This document shows, in pieces, positions 25,583 through 34,893 of a stretch of DNA of 64,000 bases (its first letter is position 1; every line of letters begins with the position of its first letter). The notes beneath the pieces are model-generated. The model was not told the origin of the DNA. It was given only the letters and a program-made list of their open reading frames with translations, and made no database searches. This DNA is from JAWXBA01 sp048499805 (GTDB taxonomy: Bacteria; Gemmatimonadota; Gemmatimonadetes; Gemmatimonadales; GWC2-71-9): NCBI GenBank assembly GCA_048499805.1, contig JASNZF010000004.1, positions 434,001-498,000 of the forward strand, read 5' to 3'. Both the position numbers and the translations under genes were made by a program.

Positions 25583-26017
25583 ATGCGTCCTGGCAAGTCG
25601 AACATCGTCGCCGGGCTGCTGTTCCTGGCAGCGTTCATGGCCTTTGGGTTCGTCCTCATCTACCTGCGCGACTTCGCGGCGGACAAGGAGGCCTGGGCTG
25701 CGGCCTATGCCATCGGTGATCACTTCGAGGCCCGGCTGGCCCACGTCCATGGCAACCTGTTCGCGTTCCTCAATGTGGTGATCGGATACCTGCTCCTCCA
25801 GCTGCCGGTGGCGGTCGGGTCGGCCCGCTGGATCTCGCGCCTGGGCCTGGTCGGCATGCTGATGCCGGTCGGCATCCTGGCGGAGCTGGTCCTCGGGGCA
25901 CCGCCGGTCTTCGTGCTGGCCGGCGGCATCGCGATGATTGCCGCGATCGCCTGGCTCGGGGTCGCCGTAGCCTGGGGTGGGCCTGCGCTGGTGCCCGGCA
26001 CGGTGGTGCGGTCATGA
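25583..26017 (+). CDS. Four-helix membrane protein, function unknown
   Basis: 144 residues with four hydrophobic segments at roughly 8-28, 55-78, 86-105 and 110-132. The sequence between helices one and two, 'AIGDHFEARLAHVHGNLFAF', has two His in a region likely on the membrane face. No family recognised. It is coupled to the next membrane protein by ATGA. Confidence 0.65.
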   Translation: MRPGKSNIVAGLLFLAAFMAFGFVLIYLRDFAADKEAWAAAYAIGDHFEARLAHVHGNLFAFLNVVIGYLLLQLPVAVGSARWISRLGLVGMLMPVGILAELVLGAPPVFVLAGGIAMIAAIAWLGVAVAWGGPALVPGTVVRS

Positions 26018-26481
26018 GGCCCCGGGGCCGGCGCCATCCGCTGGCGGCGGTGGCGGCCGTCGTGGCCGTCCTCTTCGGCCTGGCCACGGTGTTCGCGGGG
26101 GGGAAGGTGCTGCTCGGCGCCGACCCTGGCTACGTCGTCTTTCGTCCGCTGCTCCTGTACAACACGGCCATGGGGACGGCCTACATCGCTGCGGGCATCC
26201 TGATCTGGCGGGCCCTCTCGCGGGGCAGGGTGGCTGCTGGAACGATCTTCCTGCTGAACCTCCTCGTGCTGGTGGGGATTGCCGTGGTCTACCGGAGCGG
26301 GGGAGCGGTCGCGGTAGACAGCCTGCGCGCCATGTCGTTCCGGACCGGGGTGTGGCTGGCGCTCTTCCTGGCGACCAGCTGGCTGGTCCGCACCGGCCGG
26401 GACACCCGGGGGTCCGCACCTGGCTCCGTCGCGGGAGACGGAGGAGACAGCCTTTCATCCATCCTTGGAGTGCCACAATGA
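26014..26481 (+). CDS. Four-helix membrane protein, function unknown
   Basis: 155 residues. Basic N-terminus, then four hydrophobic segments (about 11-28, 46-66, 73-91, 108-126). A Gly/Ser-rich tail of ~25 residues follows. No motif recognised. It lies between a sister membrane gene and dps, overlapping both by 4 bases, so the three are probably translated together. Confidence 0.65.
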   Translation: MRPRGRRHPLAAVAAVVAVLFGLATVFAGGKVLLGADPGYVVFRPLLLYNTAMGTAYIAAGILIWRALSRGRVAAGTIFLLNLLVLVGIAVVYRSGGAVAVDSLRAMSFRTGVWLALFLATSWLVRTGRDTRGSAPGSVAGDGGDSLSSILGVPQ

Positions 26482-26927
26482 CAACGAAGCCCAACGCAGC
26501 AACGGTCGACGCCCTGAGCACCCTGCTCGCGAGCAGTTACAGCCTGTACCTCAAGACCCACAACTATCACTGGAACGTGACCGGCCCGATGTTCACGACG
26601 CTGCACACGATGTTCGAGGTCCAGTACACCGAACTCGCGCTGGCAGTGGACGAGATTGCCGAGCGGATCCGGTCGCTCGGGGCGTTTGCGCCCGGCAGCT
26701 ACAGTGCGTTCGCCGCCCTTTCCGACGTGAAGGAGGAGACGGGTCGCCCCGAGGCCACGGTCATGATCGGCAACCTGGTGGCGGACCAGCAGCTGGTCGC
26801 CGAGGCGGCCCGCCGGGTGATCGTGGCGGCGGAAGCGGACCGGGACCAGGCCACGGCCGACCTCGCCACGCGCCGCCTGGATGTCCACGAGAAGAATGCC
26901 TGGATGCTGCGCAGCCACCTGGAGTAA
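26478..26927 (+). CDS. dps: Dps-family ferritin-like protein
   Basis: 149 residues, the usual Dps length. The ferroxidase-site segments are intact: 'LYLKTHNYHWNVTGPMFTTL', 'LHTMFEVQYTEL' and 'VDEIAERIRSLG' supply the His, Asp and Glu ligands. It should oxidise and store iron using peroxide and protect DNA. Its position at the end of the tetR-led operon links that operon to oxidative or iron stress. Confidence 0.92.
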   Translation: MTTKPNAATVDALSTLLASSYSLYLKTHNYHWNVTGPMFTTLHTMFEVQYTELALAVDEIAERIRSLGAFAPGSYSAFAALSDVKEETGRPEATVMIGNLVADQQLVAEAARRVIVAAEADRDQATADLATRRLDVHEKNAWMLRSHLE

Positions 26928-26994
26928 CGGGTGGCACGCACCGGAGTGTCGCCCCTGCGATCACGCGTCTTTCCCTAGCCCGAGGACTGATCCC

Positions 26995-27501
26995 ATGCTG
27001 CACCATCCATCCCGCCCGGCGCGGATTCGCCTGTCTGTTGCCCTGGTCCTGTCCGTCGTCGTGTTGGCGTGTGCCGGCGGGCCCGAGGCCGGCGAGAGCC
27101 CGGCCTCCGGGGCCGGTGATGGCATGAGCACCGATCCCGACCTGCGCACCTCGGTCGTGCTCCCCCCGATGGGGCGCCACATGGTCCTCTCGGAGATGCG
27201 GCTGATGCTGGGATCGGTGCAGGGGTACATCGCCGCGGCCGCGCGCGGCGACACCGCCGGGATGCGGGCGGCTGCCAGCGCCTCGGGCATGGCGGCGGCG
27301 CGGGACATGGATCCGGCCATGGAGCAGCGGCTCCCCGCCGAGTTCCTGGCCCTCGGCATGAGCACCCACGCCGCGTGGGACTCCCTGGCCACCGATGTGA
27401 GCCGGGGCCTGCCGGCCGACCAGACCCTGGAACGCCTGGGCAAGATCATGAGCAACTGCGTGTCCTGTCACAACCAGTTCCGGATCGACCTGCAGCGGTA
27501 G
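26995..27501 (+). CDS. Cytochrome c'-like lipoprotein
   Basis: 168 residues. The leader ends 'SVVVLACAGG', a lipobox with Cys, so it is membrane-tethered. The body is helical and Met/Ala-rich, and the only heme-c site is near the C-terminus, 'IMSNCVSCHNQFRID' (CxxCH). A single C-terminal CxxCH on a four-helix body is the cytochrome c' layout, though overall identity is hard to judge. These bind NO or other gases. It is 67 bases downstream of dps and may share its transcript. Confidence 0.7.
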   Translation: MLHHPSRPARIRLSVALVLSVVVLACAGGPEAGESPASGAGDGMSTDPDLRTSVVLPPMGRHMVLSEMRLMLGSVQGYIAAAARGDTAGMRAAASASGMAAARDMDPAMEQRLPAEFLALGMSTHAAWDSLATDVSRGLPADQTLERLGKIMSNCVSCHNQFRIDLQR

Positions 27502-27777
27502 CGTCCCAGCCCCTTCCCTGGCGCCGTGGTGCAGGGAACGGCCCCTCCGGCCGGCCCGATCGTGGGTTAGTTTGCGGGGGATGGTACCAGACTTGCTGGT
27601 CCATCCCCATCATCCCACGACACCACGGGCCCCGCGGCGTCGCATAGCCGCCCCGGCACCAGGAGAGCCATCTGCCCAGAGCCCCGTTTGCCGCCGCCGC
27701 AGGGCGCGGCCGCCTCGCCCTGACACCCCCTGGCGTCCTGCCCGCTTGGCATCGGGGTCCCCGGACCGGCTGGCCGC

Positions 27778-29658
27778 ATGCACGCTGACGCGCCCCACCG
27801 GCCGGTGGGATCCCGTTGGCGCACGGTGGGAGACCAGGCGGCGCTCTGGCTCGCCGCCGCCGTCCTGGCCGCAACACTTCACCTGCTCACCGCGCGCGTC
27901 CTGGGCCTCGGGTACAGTGTCCTCCGATGGGGATGGGAATCGCGGGACCTCACCTGGCGCATCCCGCTGGGGTATCTGGCCGTGTTCCTGCCCCTCGGCC
28001 TGGTCCTGGGTGCGGTGGCAATCGGGCTTGGCGGCTCGCGCGGGTTTCGGTTTGTGGCCTGGGCCTGGATCACCTTGGTGCTCTTTTCGGTCCTGCTGCT
28101 CTTTCCGCAGATTCACGGCTATGCCTGGCTGGTGCTGGCTGCCGGGGTGGCCCTCCAGCTGCTGCCGCTCGTCGTGCGGCACGAACGGGCCGTGCTTCGG
28201 GGCGCCCGCTGGGTGGGGACGATCGGTGCCACGCTGGCGATTGCCGGTGCGGTGCTGGTGCCGCGCCTGCGGGAATCGCGGGAGCGGGAGACGATCGCCG
28301 GGCTGCCCGCGACTCCGGTGGGCGCCCCCAGCGTCCTGCTGCTCATCCTCGATACGGTGCGTGCCGACGACCTCACAGCCTACGGGGCCTCGGATTCCAC
28401 CAGCCCCAGGCTGGCGGCCTGGGCGCGGCAGGGGGTGCTCTTCGAACAGGCCTACAGCACCTCCTCCTGGACCACGCCCTCGCACGCCTCGCTCTTCACC
28501 GGGCAGTACCCCGGGGTGCATGGCGCCGACTTCGACGTGGCGCTCGCCCCGGAGTTCCTCACGCTGGCCGAGCACCTGCAGGAGGAGGGCTGGGCCACCG
28601 GCGGGTTCACCGCCAACCTGATGGCCACCCCCATCGAGAGCGGGCTGGCCCAGGGCTTCATCCGTTACGAGGACCTCCAGAACTCGGCGGAGGAGGTCCT
28701 CAAGTCCACCACCCTGACCCAGTCGCACAATGTGCTGCGCTTCTGGGCGACGCTGCGCGATGGCAACGGGCTGGGGCAGGCGGTCCGGGCGTTCCTGCGG
28801 ACCGATTTCACCCCGCGCCTCGAAGAGGACGCCCACGACAACAAGACGGCGGCGGAGGTCCGCTCCAGCTTCACCCGCTGGCTGGATGGCGTGCCGGCGG
28901 AGCGCCCGTTCTTCGCCTTCCTCAACGTGTTCGATGCCCATGCGCCGTACACGCCGCCGCGTCCCTACCTGACCATGTTCAATGAGGGACGACGGGCGCA
29001 TGACCGATACCGGGGCGCGCTGCGGTATCTCGATGACGAGGTGGCAGGCCTGCTGGCCGACCTGGAACGCCTCGGGCGGCTCGAGAACACCATCGTAGTC
29101 GTCACCTCCGACCATGGGGAGCAGTTCGGGGAGCACGGGCTCGAGACCCATGCCAACTCCCTCTATCGCCAGGTGCTGCAGGTGCCGCTGGTCGTGGTGG
29201 CGCCCGGACGCGTACCGGCTGGTCTGCGCCTCGCGCACCAGGTGTCCGGGCGCGACGTCCCCGCGACCATCCTGGAGCTGGCCGGCGTTGCAGGTGACCC
29301 GCGGATCGGGGGGCGGTCCCTCGGCGCCCTGTGGCGCGACTCGACCAGCCGACCCAGCGACGTGCTGGCGGAAGTGAGCCAGAACATGCGCCCCCAGCTG
29401 CGGTTCCCGAATTCTCTCGGGCCGATGAAGGCCCTGGTCGGCGACTCGCTGCACGTGATCCGGGATGGCGCCGGCGCCTTGGAGGTATACCGGTATCGCG
29501 TCGATGTGGCGGAGCTGGACGACCTGGTTGCCGCGGGGGGGGACACCACCGGCTTGGCGGCGGTGCTGGACGCGGCGATAGCCCGCCATCAGCTGGCGTG
29601 GCCGGTGGCCGTGCCGCGGTCTCGCGCCGCTGCCGACACCGGCGGCCCGGGACGGTAG
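27778..29658 (+). CDS. Membrane-anchored sulfatase/phosphotransferase-superfamily enzyme (copy 1, Thr nucleophile)
   Basis: 626 residues. Four or five membrane helices fill residues ~20-162, then a periplasmic alkaline-phosphatase-superfamily domain. Metal ligands: Asp192 in 'LLILDTVRADDL' and Asp445-His446 in 'TSDHGEQFGEH'. The nucleophile region is 'SSWTTPSHASLFTG' with Thr232 where classic sulfatases have Cys or Ser for formylglycine. Thr is used by phosphoethanolamine- and phosphoglycerol-transferases, so it may transfer or cleave phospho- rather than sulfo-groups. The GT9 gene follows after 6 bases. Two paralogues lie nearby. Confidence 0.8.
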   Translation: MHADAPHRPVGSRWRTVGDQAALWLAAAVLAATLHLLTARVLGLGYSVLRWGWESRDLTWRIPLGYLAVFLPLGLVLGAVAIGLGGSRGFRFVAWAWITLVLFSVLLLFPQIHGYAWLVLAAGVALQLLPLVVRHERAVLRGARWVGTIGATLAIAGAVLVPRLRESRERETIAGLPATPVGAPSVLLLILDTVRADDLTAYGASDSTSPRLAAWARQGVLFEQAYSTSSWTTPSHASLFTGQYPGVHGADFDVALAPEFLTLAEHLQEEGWATGGFTANLMATPIESGLAQGFIRYEDLQNSAEEVLKSTTLTQSHNVLRFWATLRDGNGLGQAVRAFLRTDFTPRLEEDAHDNKTAAEVRSSFTRWLDGVPAERPFFAFLNVFDAHAPYTPPRPYLTMFNEGRRAHDRYRGALRYLDDEVAGLLADLERLGRLENTIVVVTSDHGEQFGEHGLETHANSLYRQVLQVPLVVVAPGRVPAGLRLAHQVSGRDVPATILELAGVAGDPRIGGRSLGALWRDSTSRPSDVLAEVSQNMRPQLRFPNSLGPMKALVGDSLHVIRDGAGALEVYRYRVDVAELDDLVAAGGDTTGLAAVLDAAIARHQLAWPVAVPRSRAAADTGGPGR

Positions 29659-29664
29659 GCCGCC

Positions 29665-30906
29665 ATGCGACTCGCCACCAAGCGCGCGCTCGACTTCTAT
29701 GTCGGCCGCCCCCTGCTCTCACTGCTGCAGGCGGCGGCCTGGGTGCTGGGGACCATCCTGCGGCGCAATCACCGCGTCCTGCCGGTGCGCACGGTGCTGC
29801 TGGCCAAGTTCCAGGGGATCGGCTCGCTGATCATCGCCAAGCCGGCCATCGCCGCGCTCCGCCGCCATCACCCCGACGCCCGGATCCTCTTCTGGGGCAC
29901 CCCGGCCATGGTCCCGCTGGCGCGGGAGATGCCCGAGATCGACGAGGTCCTGGTGCTCGAGGACCGCTCGATGCCGCGGGCGGCGTGGTCGGTCGTGCGC
30001 GCCCTGGCCCGGCTCTGGCGTGCCCGGGTGGACTGGGCGTTCGACCTCGAGACCTACTCGCGGCTGTCGTCGGTCCTGGTCACCCTGACGGTGGCGCGCA
30101 ATCGCACCGGCTTTGCGCTCGAACAGCTGCGGTCCCGGCGGGTGCACACCCATCTCGTCTACTTCAATCGCTACACCCATCTCGGCGAGGCCTACACCCG
30201 CCTCTTCGGACAGCTGCTGCCCTCCGGCACGGTGGTGGATGTCGGGGATTTTGGCGGATGGCGCTTCACCGCCGAGCCGCTTCCGGCGCTCCCCCGGCCC
30301 TACCTCCTCTTCAACATCCACGCCGGTGACCTCGCCCTCGAGCGCCGGTGGCCGCGCGAGTCGTTTCGGATCCTGATCGAGGCGCTGCTGGCCCGCCGTC
30401 CGGACGCCGTGGCGGTCCTGATCGGCCATGGCCCGATGGAAGTGGCCTACACCGCACCGCTGGCGGGCGGACCGCGCATCGTGGACCTGAGTGGCCAGCT
30501 GAGCCTGGTCGAGACGATGCGGGCCATCGCCAACGCCGAGCTGGTCGTCACCAACGACACGGCGCCGCTCCACATGGCGGTCAGCAGTGGGGTGCGCACC
30601 GTGGGGCTGTTCGGTCCGACCCGCGCCGAGACCTACCTGCCGCCCGACCGACCCGGGCTGGCGGGGGCCCAGGTCAGCCTGTACTGCTCACCCTGTGTCC
30701 ATCATTGGGAACCGGCCCCCTGCAATGGCGACAACCAGTGCATGAAGCGGTTGGGGCCGGAGCAGGTCTTCGCCCGCTGCGTGGAGTTGCTGGGGCTGGC
30801 CCCCCCGGCTCCGGGTGAAGTGGGGCGGCCATCGGTGGCCGACGAGGGCAGCAGGTACTACCCGGGCCTCGTCTATCGTCGCGGCATGGATCAGGGACAC
30901 TGGTAG
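29665..30906 (+). CDS. Glycosyltransferase family 9 (heptosyltransferase-like)
   Basis: 413 residues. N-terminal 'RTVLLAKFQGIGSLIIAKPA' is the GT9 start, 'PDARILFWGTPAMVPLAREM' follows, and the sugar-nucleotide site is 'RIVDLSGQLSLVETMRAIAN' with 'AELVVTNDTAPLHMAVSSGV'. The C-terminal Cys cluster ('CSPCVHHW', 'CNGDNQCMKRL') is common in this branch. It likely adds a sugar to a lipid-linked or core oligosaccharide on the cytoplasmic face. Its 3' end overlaps the convergent glycosyltransferase gene by 16 bases. Confidence 0.88.
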   Translation: MRLATKRALDFYVGRPLLSLLQAAAWVLGTILRRNHRVLPVRTVLLAKFQGIGSLIIAKPAIAALRRHHPDARILFWGTPAMVPLAREMPEIDEVLVLEDRSMPRAAWSVVRALARLWRARVDWAFDLETYSRLSSVLVTLTVARNRTGFALEQLRSRRVHTHLVYFNRYTHLGEAYTRLFGQLLPSGTVVDVGDFGGWRFTAEPLPALPRPYLLFNIHAGDLALERRWPRESFRILIEALLARRPDAVAVLIGHGPMEVAYTAPLAGGPRIVDLSGQLSLVETMRAIANAELVVTNDTAPLHMAVSSGVRTVGLFGPTRAETYLPPDRPGLAGAQVSLYCSPCVHHWEPAPCNGDNQCMKRLGPEQVFARCVELLGLAPPAPGEVGRPSVADEGSRYYPGLVYRRGMDQGHW

Positions 30907-32711
30907 AGGGTGTAGATCAACCCCTCCAACGGCACCGGCTGGCACCCCTGTCGCAACCGCTCGAAGCGCGGCCGATCGTAGAAGCCATAGGGTGCCGGGA
31001 CCATCGGCTGCTCCCAGCGCCGCAGGTCGAAGCGTGCCGCCCCGAACCCGCCGGGGTCCATCATCCCCCGAGGGAAGTCCAGCAGGAACAGGCCCGAGGG
31101 TCGCGGCAGGGCGAGCACGGAGTCGGCGTCGAACGCCGAGAAGTAGAAGTCCTGCGTGAACGGGTAGGGGTTGGGTCGCTCGAGCCAGTAGTTCCATCCA
31201 CCGGAGAATGCGAACGCATAGAAGGGGCGCTGTCCCGACGGGTCCAGCGAGTCGAGGGTGGCGCGGATTGTCCGGTAGTCCCGAGCGAGGTTCTCGGGCC
31301 AGCGGACTGCCCCTCGCCCGGTCTGGACCACGGTCGGGAAGTACCGCCGGGTCCCGAACCCGCGTCCCTGCGCCACGTAGGCCCACACTGCCAGCACGGC
31401 CAGCACCCCGGCCAGTCCGACCCGGAAGCGCCGGCGCGCCGCTCCCTCGAGCGGCAGCAGCAGTTCCAGGGCGGCGACCAGGATCGGGAGGCTCAGCAGG
31501 AACTCAAACCACTCCGTCCCCTCGAAGGCCCTCCTGGCCCGGAGGGCCACCGCGAGGCCGAGCAGGAGGGCCACCGTGTTCCGTCGGGGTTGGGGCAGCG
31601 AGCGCCAGCGCAACGCCATCCAGAGCAGGAGGACCGGAGCCAGCGCCACGGGCAGCGGAGTGAACGACAGCCGTCGGGCGAAGTAGGCCACGGAGGGACG
31701 CAGGAGCGAGGCTCCGCTGGTCAGGTGGGGCAGCAGCCGGTCCTGCGCCCGGGTCAGCACCTCACCCTCGATTGGCATCGTCACCTGGGTGGTCATCCAG
31801 ATCATGAAGAGGCCGGTCGCCGCCGCGAACGTGGCCAGGGCCAGGAGCGGCCGCCAGTACCAGCGTCCGGACGCCAGCCCCACCAGTGCCAGGATGCCGG
31901 TTCCGATCACCGCGAGGACGAAGAGGTCGAGCGTGATCCGCTCCCAGGAGGGGAACCCCTGTCCACCAGCCAGGGTGGCGTGCCCGAACCCGCCCACCAT
32001 CGGCAGGAGGACGCCAGCGCCTGCCGTGGCAACCACGATGGCCACCCCCAGCCCCACCACCGTCGCGGAGACCAGCGGTGGTGCGAGGCTGCGGCTCCGG
32101 AGCATTGCGACGGTGACGATGTAGGCCGATGGAATCCAGAAATCCTGCTTGGAGAGCACTGCCAGCCCGGCCCAGAGCGCGAGGAGCAGCGCGTCAGTGG
32201 GGCGTGACTCGGCCAAATGGCGAACGAAGTGGGTGGCGGCGAGGACCATGCAGACCGCACCGACCAGGGCGGCGGGGCTGTAGAGGCCCTGGGGAATCGC
32301 GGCGCCCACCATCTGGGCACAGGCGAACGCCAGGACGAGTCCGACGCCCACCAGCGCGGCGTCGCTCCGCTCGAGCACGCGCCGGCTGTACGCCACGGCG
32401 CCCACGACCAGGATGACCGCGAGGGAGGTGTTGATCGCCGTGAGGTTGGCGTGGCTGGTGCCAACCACCCGGGCCAGGAGCCCCTCGACCCAGAGGCCCA
32501 GGGGCGGGTAATGCCAGTGGAAGTCGCGGTAGGGCAGTTCCCCCCGGGCGAGGCGCTCGACCTCGTGGGACCACCGCCCGATATCCGCCCACATCAGGGA
32601 GGTGCTGCCCCAGACGTGGATGGTGTGTGCCCCGAGGAGCGCCAGCGCAAAGGCCAGCACCAGGCGGCTGTGGTCGACTGCCGATTCGGGCGGGGATGGG
32701 AGTCTGGTCAT
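30891..32711 (-). CDS. Polytopic GT39-like (ArnT/PMT-type) glycosyltransferase
   Basis: ATG 32711 is preferred over longer upstream frames; 606 residues. About ten membrane helices. The first periplasmic loop has 'WADIGRWSHEVERLARG' and 'LPYRDFHWHYPPLGLWVEGL', the acidic catalytic and substrate loop of lipid-phosphosugar-dependent transferases. The C-terminal ~130 residues form a soluble periplasmic domain. It would attach a sugar from a polyprenyl carrier to a surface target. Specificity unknown. Confidence 0.8.
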   Translation of the reverse strand: MTRLPSPPESAVDHSRLVLAFALALLGAHTIHVWGSTSLMWADIGRWSHEVERLARGELPYRDFHWHYPPLGLWVEGLLARVVGTSHANLTAINTSLAVILVVGAVAYSRRVLERSDAALVGVGLVLAFACAQMVGAAIPQGLYSPAALVGAVCMVLAATHFVRHLAESRPTDALLLALWAGLAVLSKQDFWIPSAYIVTVAMLRSRSLAPPLVSATVVGLGVAIVVATAGAGVLLPMVGGFGHATLAGGQGFPSWERITLDLFVLAVIGTGILALVGLASGRWYWRPLLALATFAAATGLFMIWMTTQVTMPIEGEVLTRAQDRLLPHLTSGASLLRPSVAYFARRLSFTPLPVALAPVLLLWMALRWRSLPQPRRNTVALLLGLAVALRARRAFEGTEWFEFLLSLPILVAALELLLPLEGAARRRFRVGLAGVLAVLAVWAYVAQGRGFGTRRYFPTVVQTGRGAVRWPENLARDYRTIRATLDSLDPSGQRPFYAFAFSGGWNYWLERPNPYPFTQDFYFSAFDADSVLALPRPSGLFLLDFPRGMMDPGGFGAARFDLRRWEQPMVPAPYGFYDRPRFERLRQGCQPVPLEGLIYTLYQCP

Positions 32712-32849
32712 GTCTCGGTGGGCAGGGGGATCGACCCGGTCTCCAGTCGTTGGCGCCTCCCGGGGCCCGGGGGGCGCGCGCGTGGCCCGCAATGCGCTGT
32801 CGTGGTGGCCCGATGCTCAGGCGCAATATGCGTGCCCCGGCAGCCCATC

Positions 32850-34754
32850 TCAGCGGCCTGGCGGTTCCTGGAGGCGGGGAAGCCCAAGGGCTTCTGTGAC
32901 CAGGTTCCGGTATCGCGTCGCGACTGGCCGTCCCGCAGCGGTCGCTGCCAGGTTCTCGAGCTCGTCCGGATCGGTGCGCCAGGCGAACAGCTCCTCGTGC
33001 CCGTTGCCGTAGCGAATGTAGTGCCACGCGGAATCCACGCTCCCGCGAATCGGACCGAAGCGCGTCAGGTTGCGGGGCGCCGGGTTGACGGCGGCGGATG
33101 CCTCGGTAATCGCGATACCCCCGGTGAGGTCAGGGGTGCCCCGCCAATGGGCCGCGAGCGAGGCGCCCGGCAGGGTGCCCGCGGGTGCCCCACCGATTTC
33201 CACGAGGGTCGCGGCCAGGTCCCGCAGGGAGACGATCCCAGGCACCCGCATTCCTTCCGGAACGGTGCCCGGGGCGCGGACCAGGAGCGGTACGTGGAGG
33301 ACCGGCAGGAAGAGCGAGCTGCCGTGACCCCGGAGGTCATGTTCGCCGAACAACTCGCCATGGTCGCTGGTGATGATCAGCACGGTGCGGTCCAGCTCCC
33401 CGCGGGCCCGCAGCTCGCTGACCAGGTGCCCGACGATGCTGTCCACGTAGGCGATGCTGCCATCGTACCGGTCGAGCAGTTGTCTCCCGCCGCCGAAGCG
33501 GCCGGCGAATCCGTCGGGGGGGGCATACGGCGCGTGGGCATCGATCATGTTGAGCATGGCGAAGTACGGCCGCGCAGGCCCACCCCGGTCCCGCCACCGA
33601 AGGAAGTTCCCGCTGATCTCGGCCGCGGTGTGCTCGCGGCCGCGACGGACCACCACCCGGCGCAGGTCGGGCGTCACCAGCGTGCGGCCCAGCCGGCCCC
33701 AGTTCCGCTCCTCGATCGCCTCGAGCGCATCCAGGCCGGCCTGGGTCTGCGCATAGGCGCTGCTCCACAGCGCCTGTTGCCAGGTGAAGGAATAGTCCTC
33801 GAAGCGCGAGAATCCCCGGTCGAGGCCCATCTGGTGCCCGGCAAAGCCTGCGTTCGCCATGAACGCCCCCGTGACATACCCACGGCCCGCCAGCACCTCG
33901 GCCACGGTGGGGACGGTGTCGGTCATGGGCCGCTGGTAGTCGGCCCCGGTCGGGCCGGCGTGGAGCCCCGTCATCATGCTGGCATGCGAGGGTCCCGTCC
34001 ACGAGGCGGGGGAGAAGGCCCAGGAGAAGAGGGCGCCCTCGGCTGCCAGCCGCTCCAGGGTGGGGGTGGTGGGACGCGCGTAGCCGTAGGCACTCAGGTT
34101 GGCGGCGCGCACCGTGTCGAGGATCAGGAGCAGGATGTTCGGCGCCTCGCCGCCCGCCGAGGGCAGGGCGGCCAGCGCGCCCCGCTCGCTCAGGTGGCGC
34201 GATGCGCGGGTGAGGATCCCCAGCAGCACCAGCCCGATGGCGCCTCCCAGCGCCAGCGCCCGCACCCGGCGCATCCAAACCTCGGGTTCGCGACGCACCA
34301 GCGCCCCGAACTGGATGGCGACGCCGCCGGCCAGCACCAGTTTGGCAAGGGGGTGGATGGCCGGCAGCGCCAGGAGGATGCCGAGGACGGCCACGCCCGC
34401 AAAGGCCGTGGCCGGAACGACGACCCCGAACCGGAGGCGGGTCAGGGCGGCGAGCCCCCCGATCGGCACGCCGAGGAGCAGGAACACCGCAAGGTTGCCG
34501 GCGAGGGCCAGCACCGCGAAGTCCCGGCTGGTCCACGTCAGGGTGCGAAGGAGGTGCCACTGCACGGTTACGATGCCGAGGGACACCAGCGTGACGAGCA
34601 CCGCGCCGCTGATGGCCAGCCAGCAGAGGTCCGTCAGTGTGCCCGGGCGGACGGGACGGTCTGCTCGGGTCGGCTTGGTTGTCGGAATCGCTGCACCTAA
34701 GTTGCGAGGAGTTGGTCCGGGGTGGGCGGCCAGCTGCGCCGTGATTCCCATCAT
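32850..34754 (-). CDS. Membrane-anchored sulfatase/phosphotransferase-superfamily enzyme (copy 2, Thr nucleophile)
   Basis: 634 residues from ATG 34754 (a second ATG follows at once). Five hydrophobic helices in the first ~170 residues. Active-site motifs: 'LLLILDTVRAANLSAYGYAR' and 'ASWTGPSHASMMTG' with Thr253 at the nucleophile position, and 'IITSDHGELFGEHDLRGHG'. The layout is the same as copy 1, but sequence identity outside motifs is moderate. It is divergent from copy 3, with a 139-base shared upstream region. Confidence 0.8.
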   Translation of the reverse strand: MMGITAQLAAHPGPTPRNLGAAIPTTKPTRADRPVRPGTLTDLCWLAISGAVLVTLVSLGIVTVQWHLLRTLTWTSRDFAVLALAGNLAVFLLLGVPIGGLAALTRLRFGVVVPATAFAGVAVLGILLALPAIHPLAKLVLAGGVAIQFGALVRREPEVWMRRVRALALGGAIGLVLLGILTRASRHLSERGALAALPSAGGEAPNILLLILDTVRAANLSAYGYARPTTPTLERLAAEGALFSWAFSPASWTGPSHASMMTGLHAGPTGADYQRPMTDTVPTVAEVLAGRGYVTGAFMANAGFAGHQMGLDRGFSRFEDYSFTWQQALWSSAYAQTQAGLDALEAIEERNWGRLGRTLVTPDLRRVVVRRGREHTAAEISGNFLRWRDRGGPARPYFAMLNMIDAHAPYAPPDGFAGRFGGGRQLLDRYDGSIAYVDSIVGHLVSELRARGELDRTVLIITSDHGELFGEHDLRGHGSSLFLPVLHVPLLVRAPGTVPEGMRVPGIVSLRDLAATLVEIGGAPAGTLPGASLAAHWRGTPDLTGGIAITEASAAVNPAPRNLTRFGPIRGSVDSAWHYIRYGNGHEELFAWRTDPDELENLAATAAGRPVATRYRNLVTEALGLPRLQEPPGR

Positions 34755-34893
34755 ACCCACTGGCTCCCGCGATCGGAAGCGCCCACACGGTCGTCCGCAG
34801 CGTGTCCGGATGCGGCCGTTTCCTGCTTGCTCCAGCAGGCGCCCGGTCGCGCTTGCGACCTCGCCACCTTCGCCCCGGGAGACCACCGGACCC

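Noticed and set aside
27502..27777. Possible gene or RNA between the cytochrome c' and the first phosphatase-superfamily gene
   Set aside because: Frames here are short and lack coding character, and no promoter or clear hairpin could be supported.
34099..34893. N-terminal extension of the third phosphatase-superfamily gene
   Set aside because: The open frame runs far upstream but is antisense to the divergent copy 2 gene and has no membrane or domain features before residue 'VPDPTP'.
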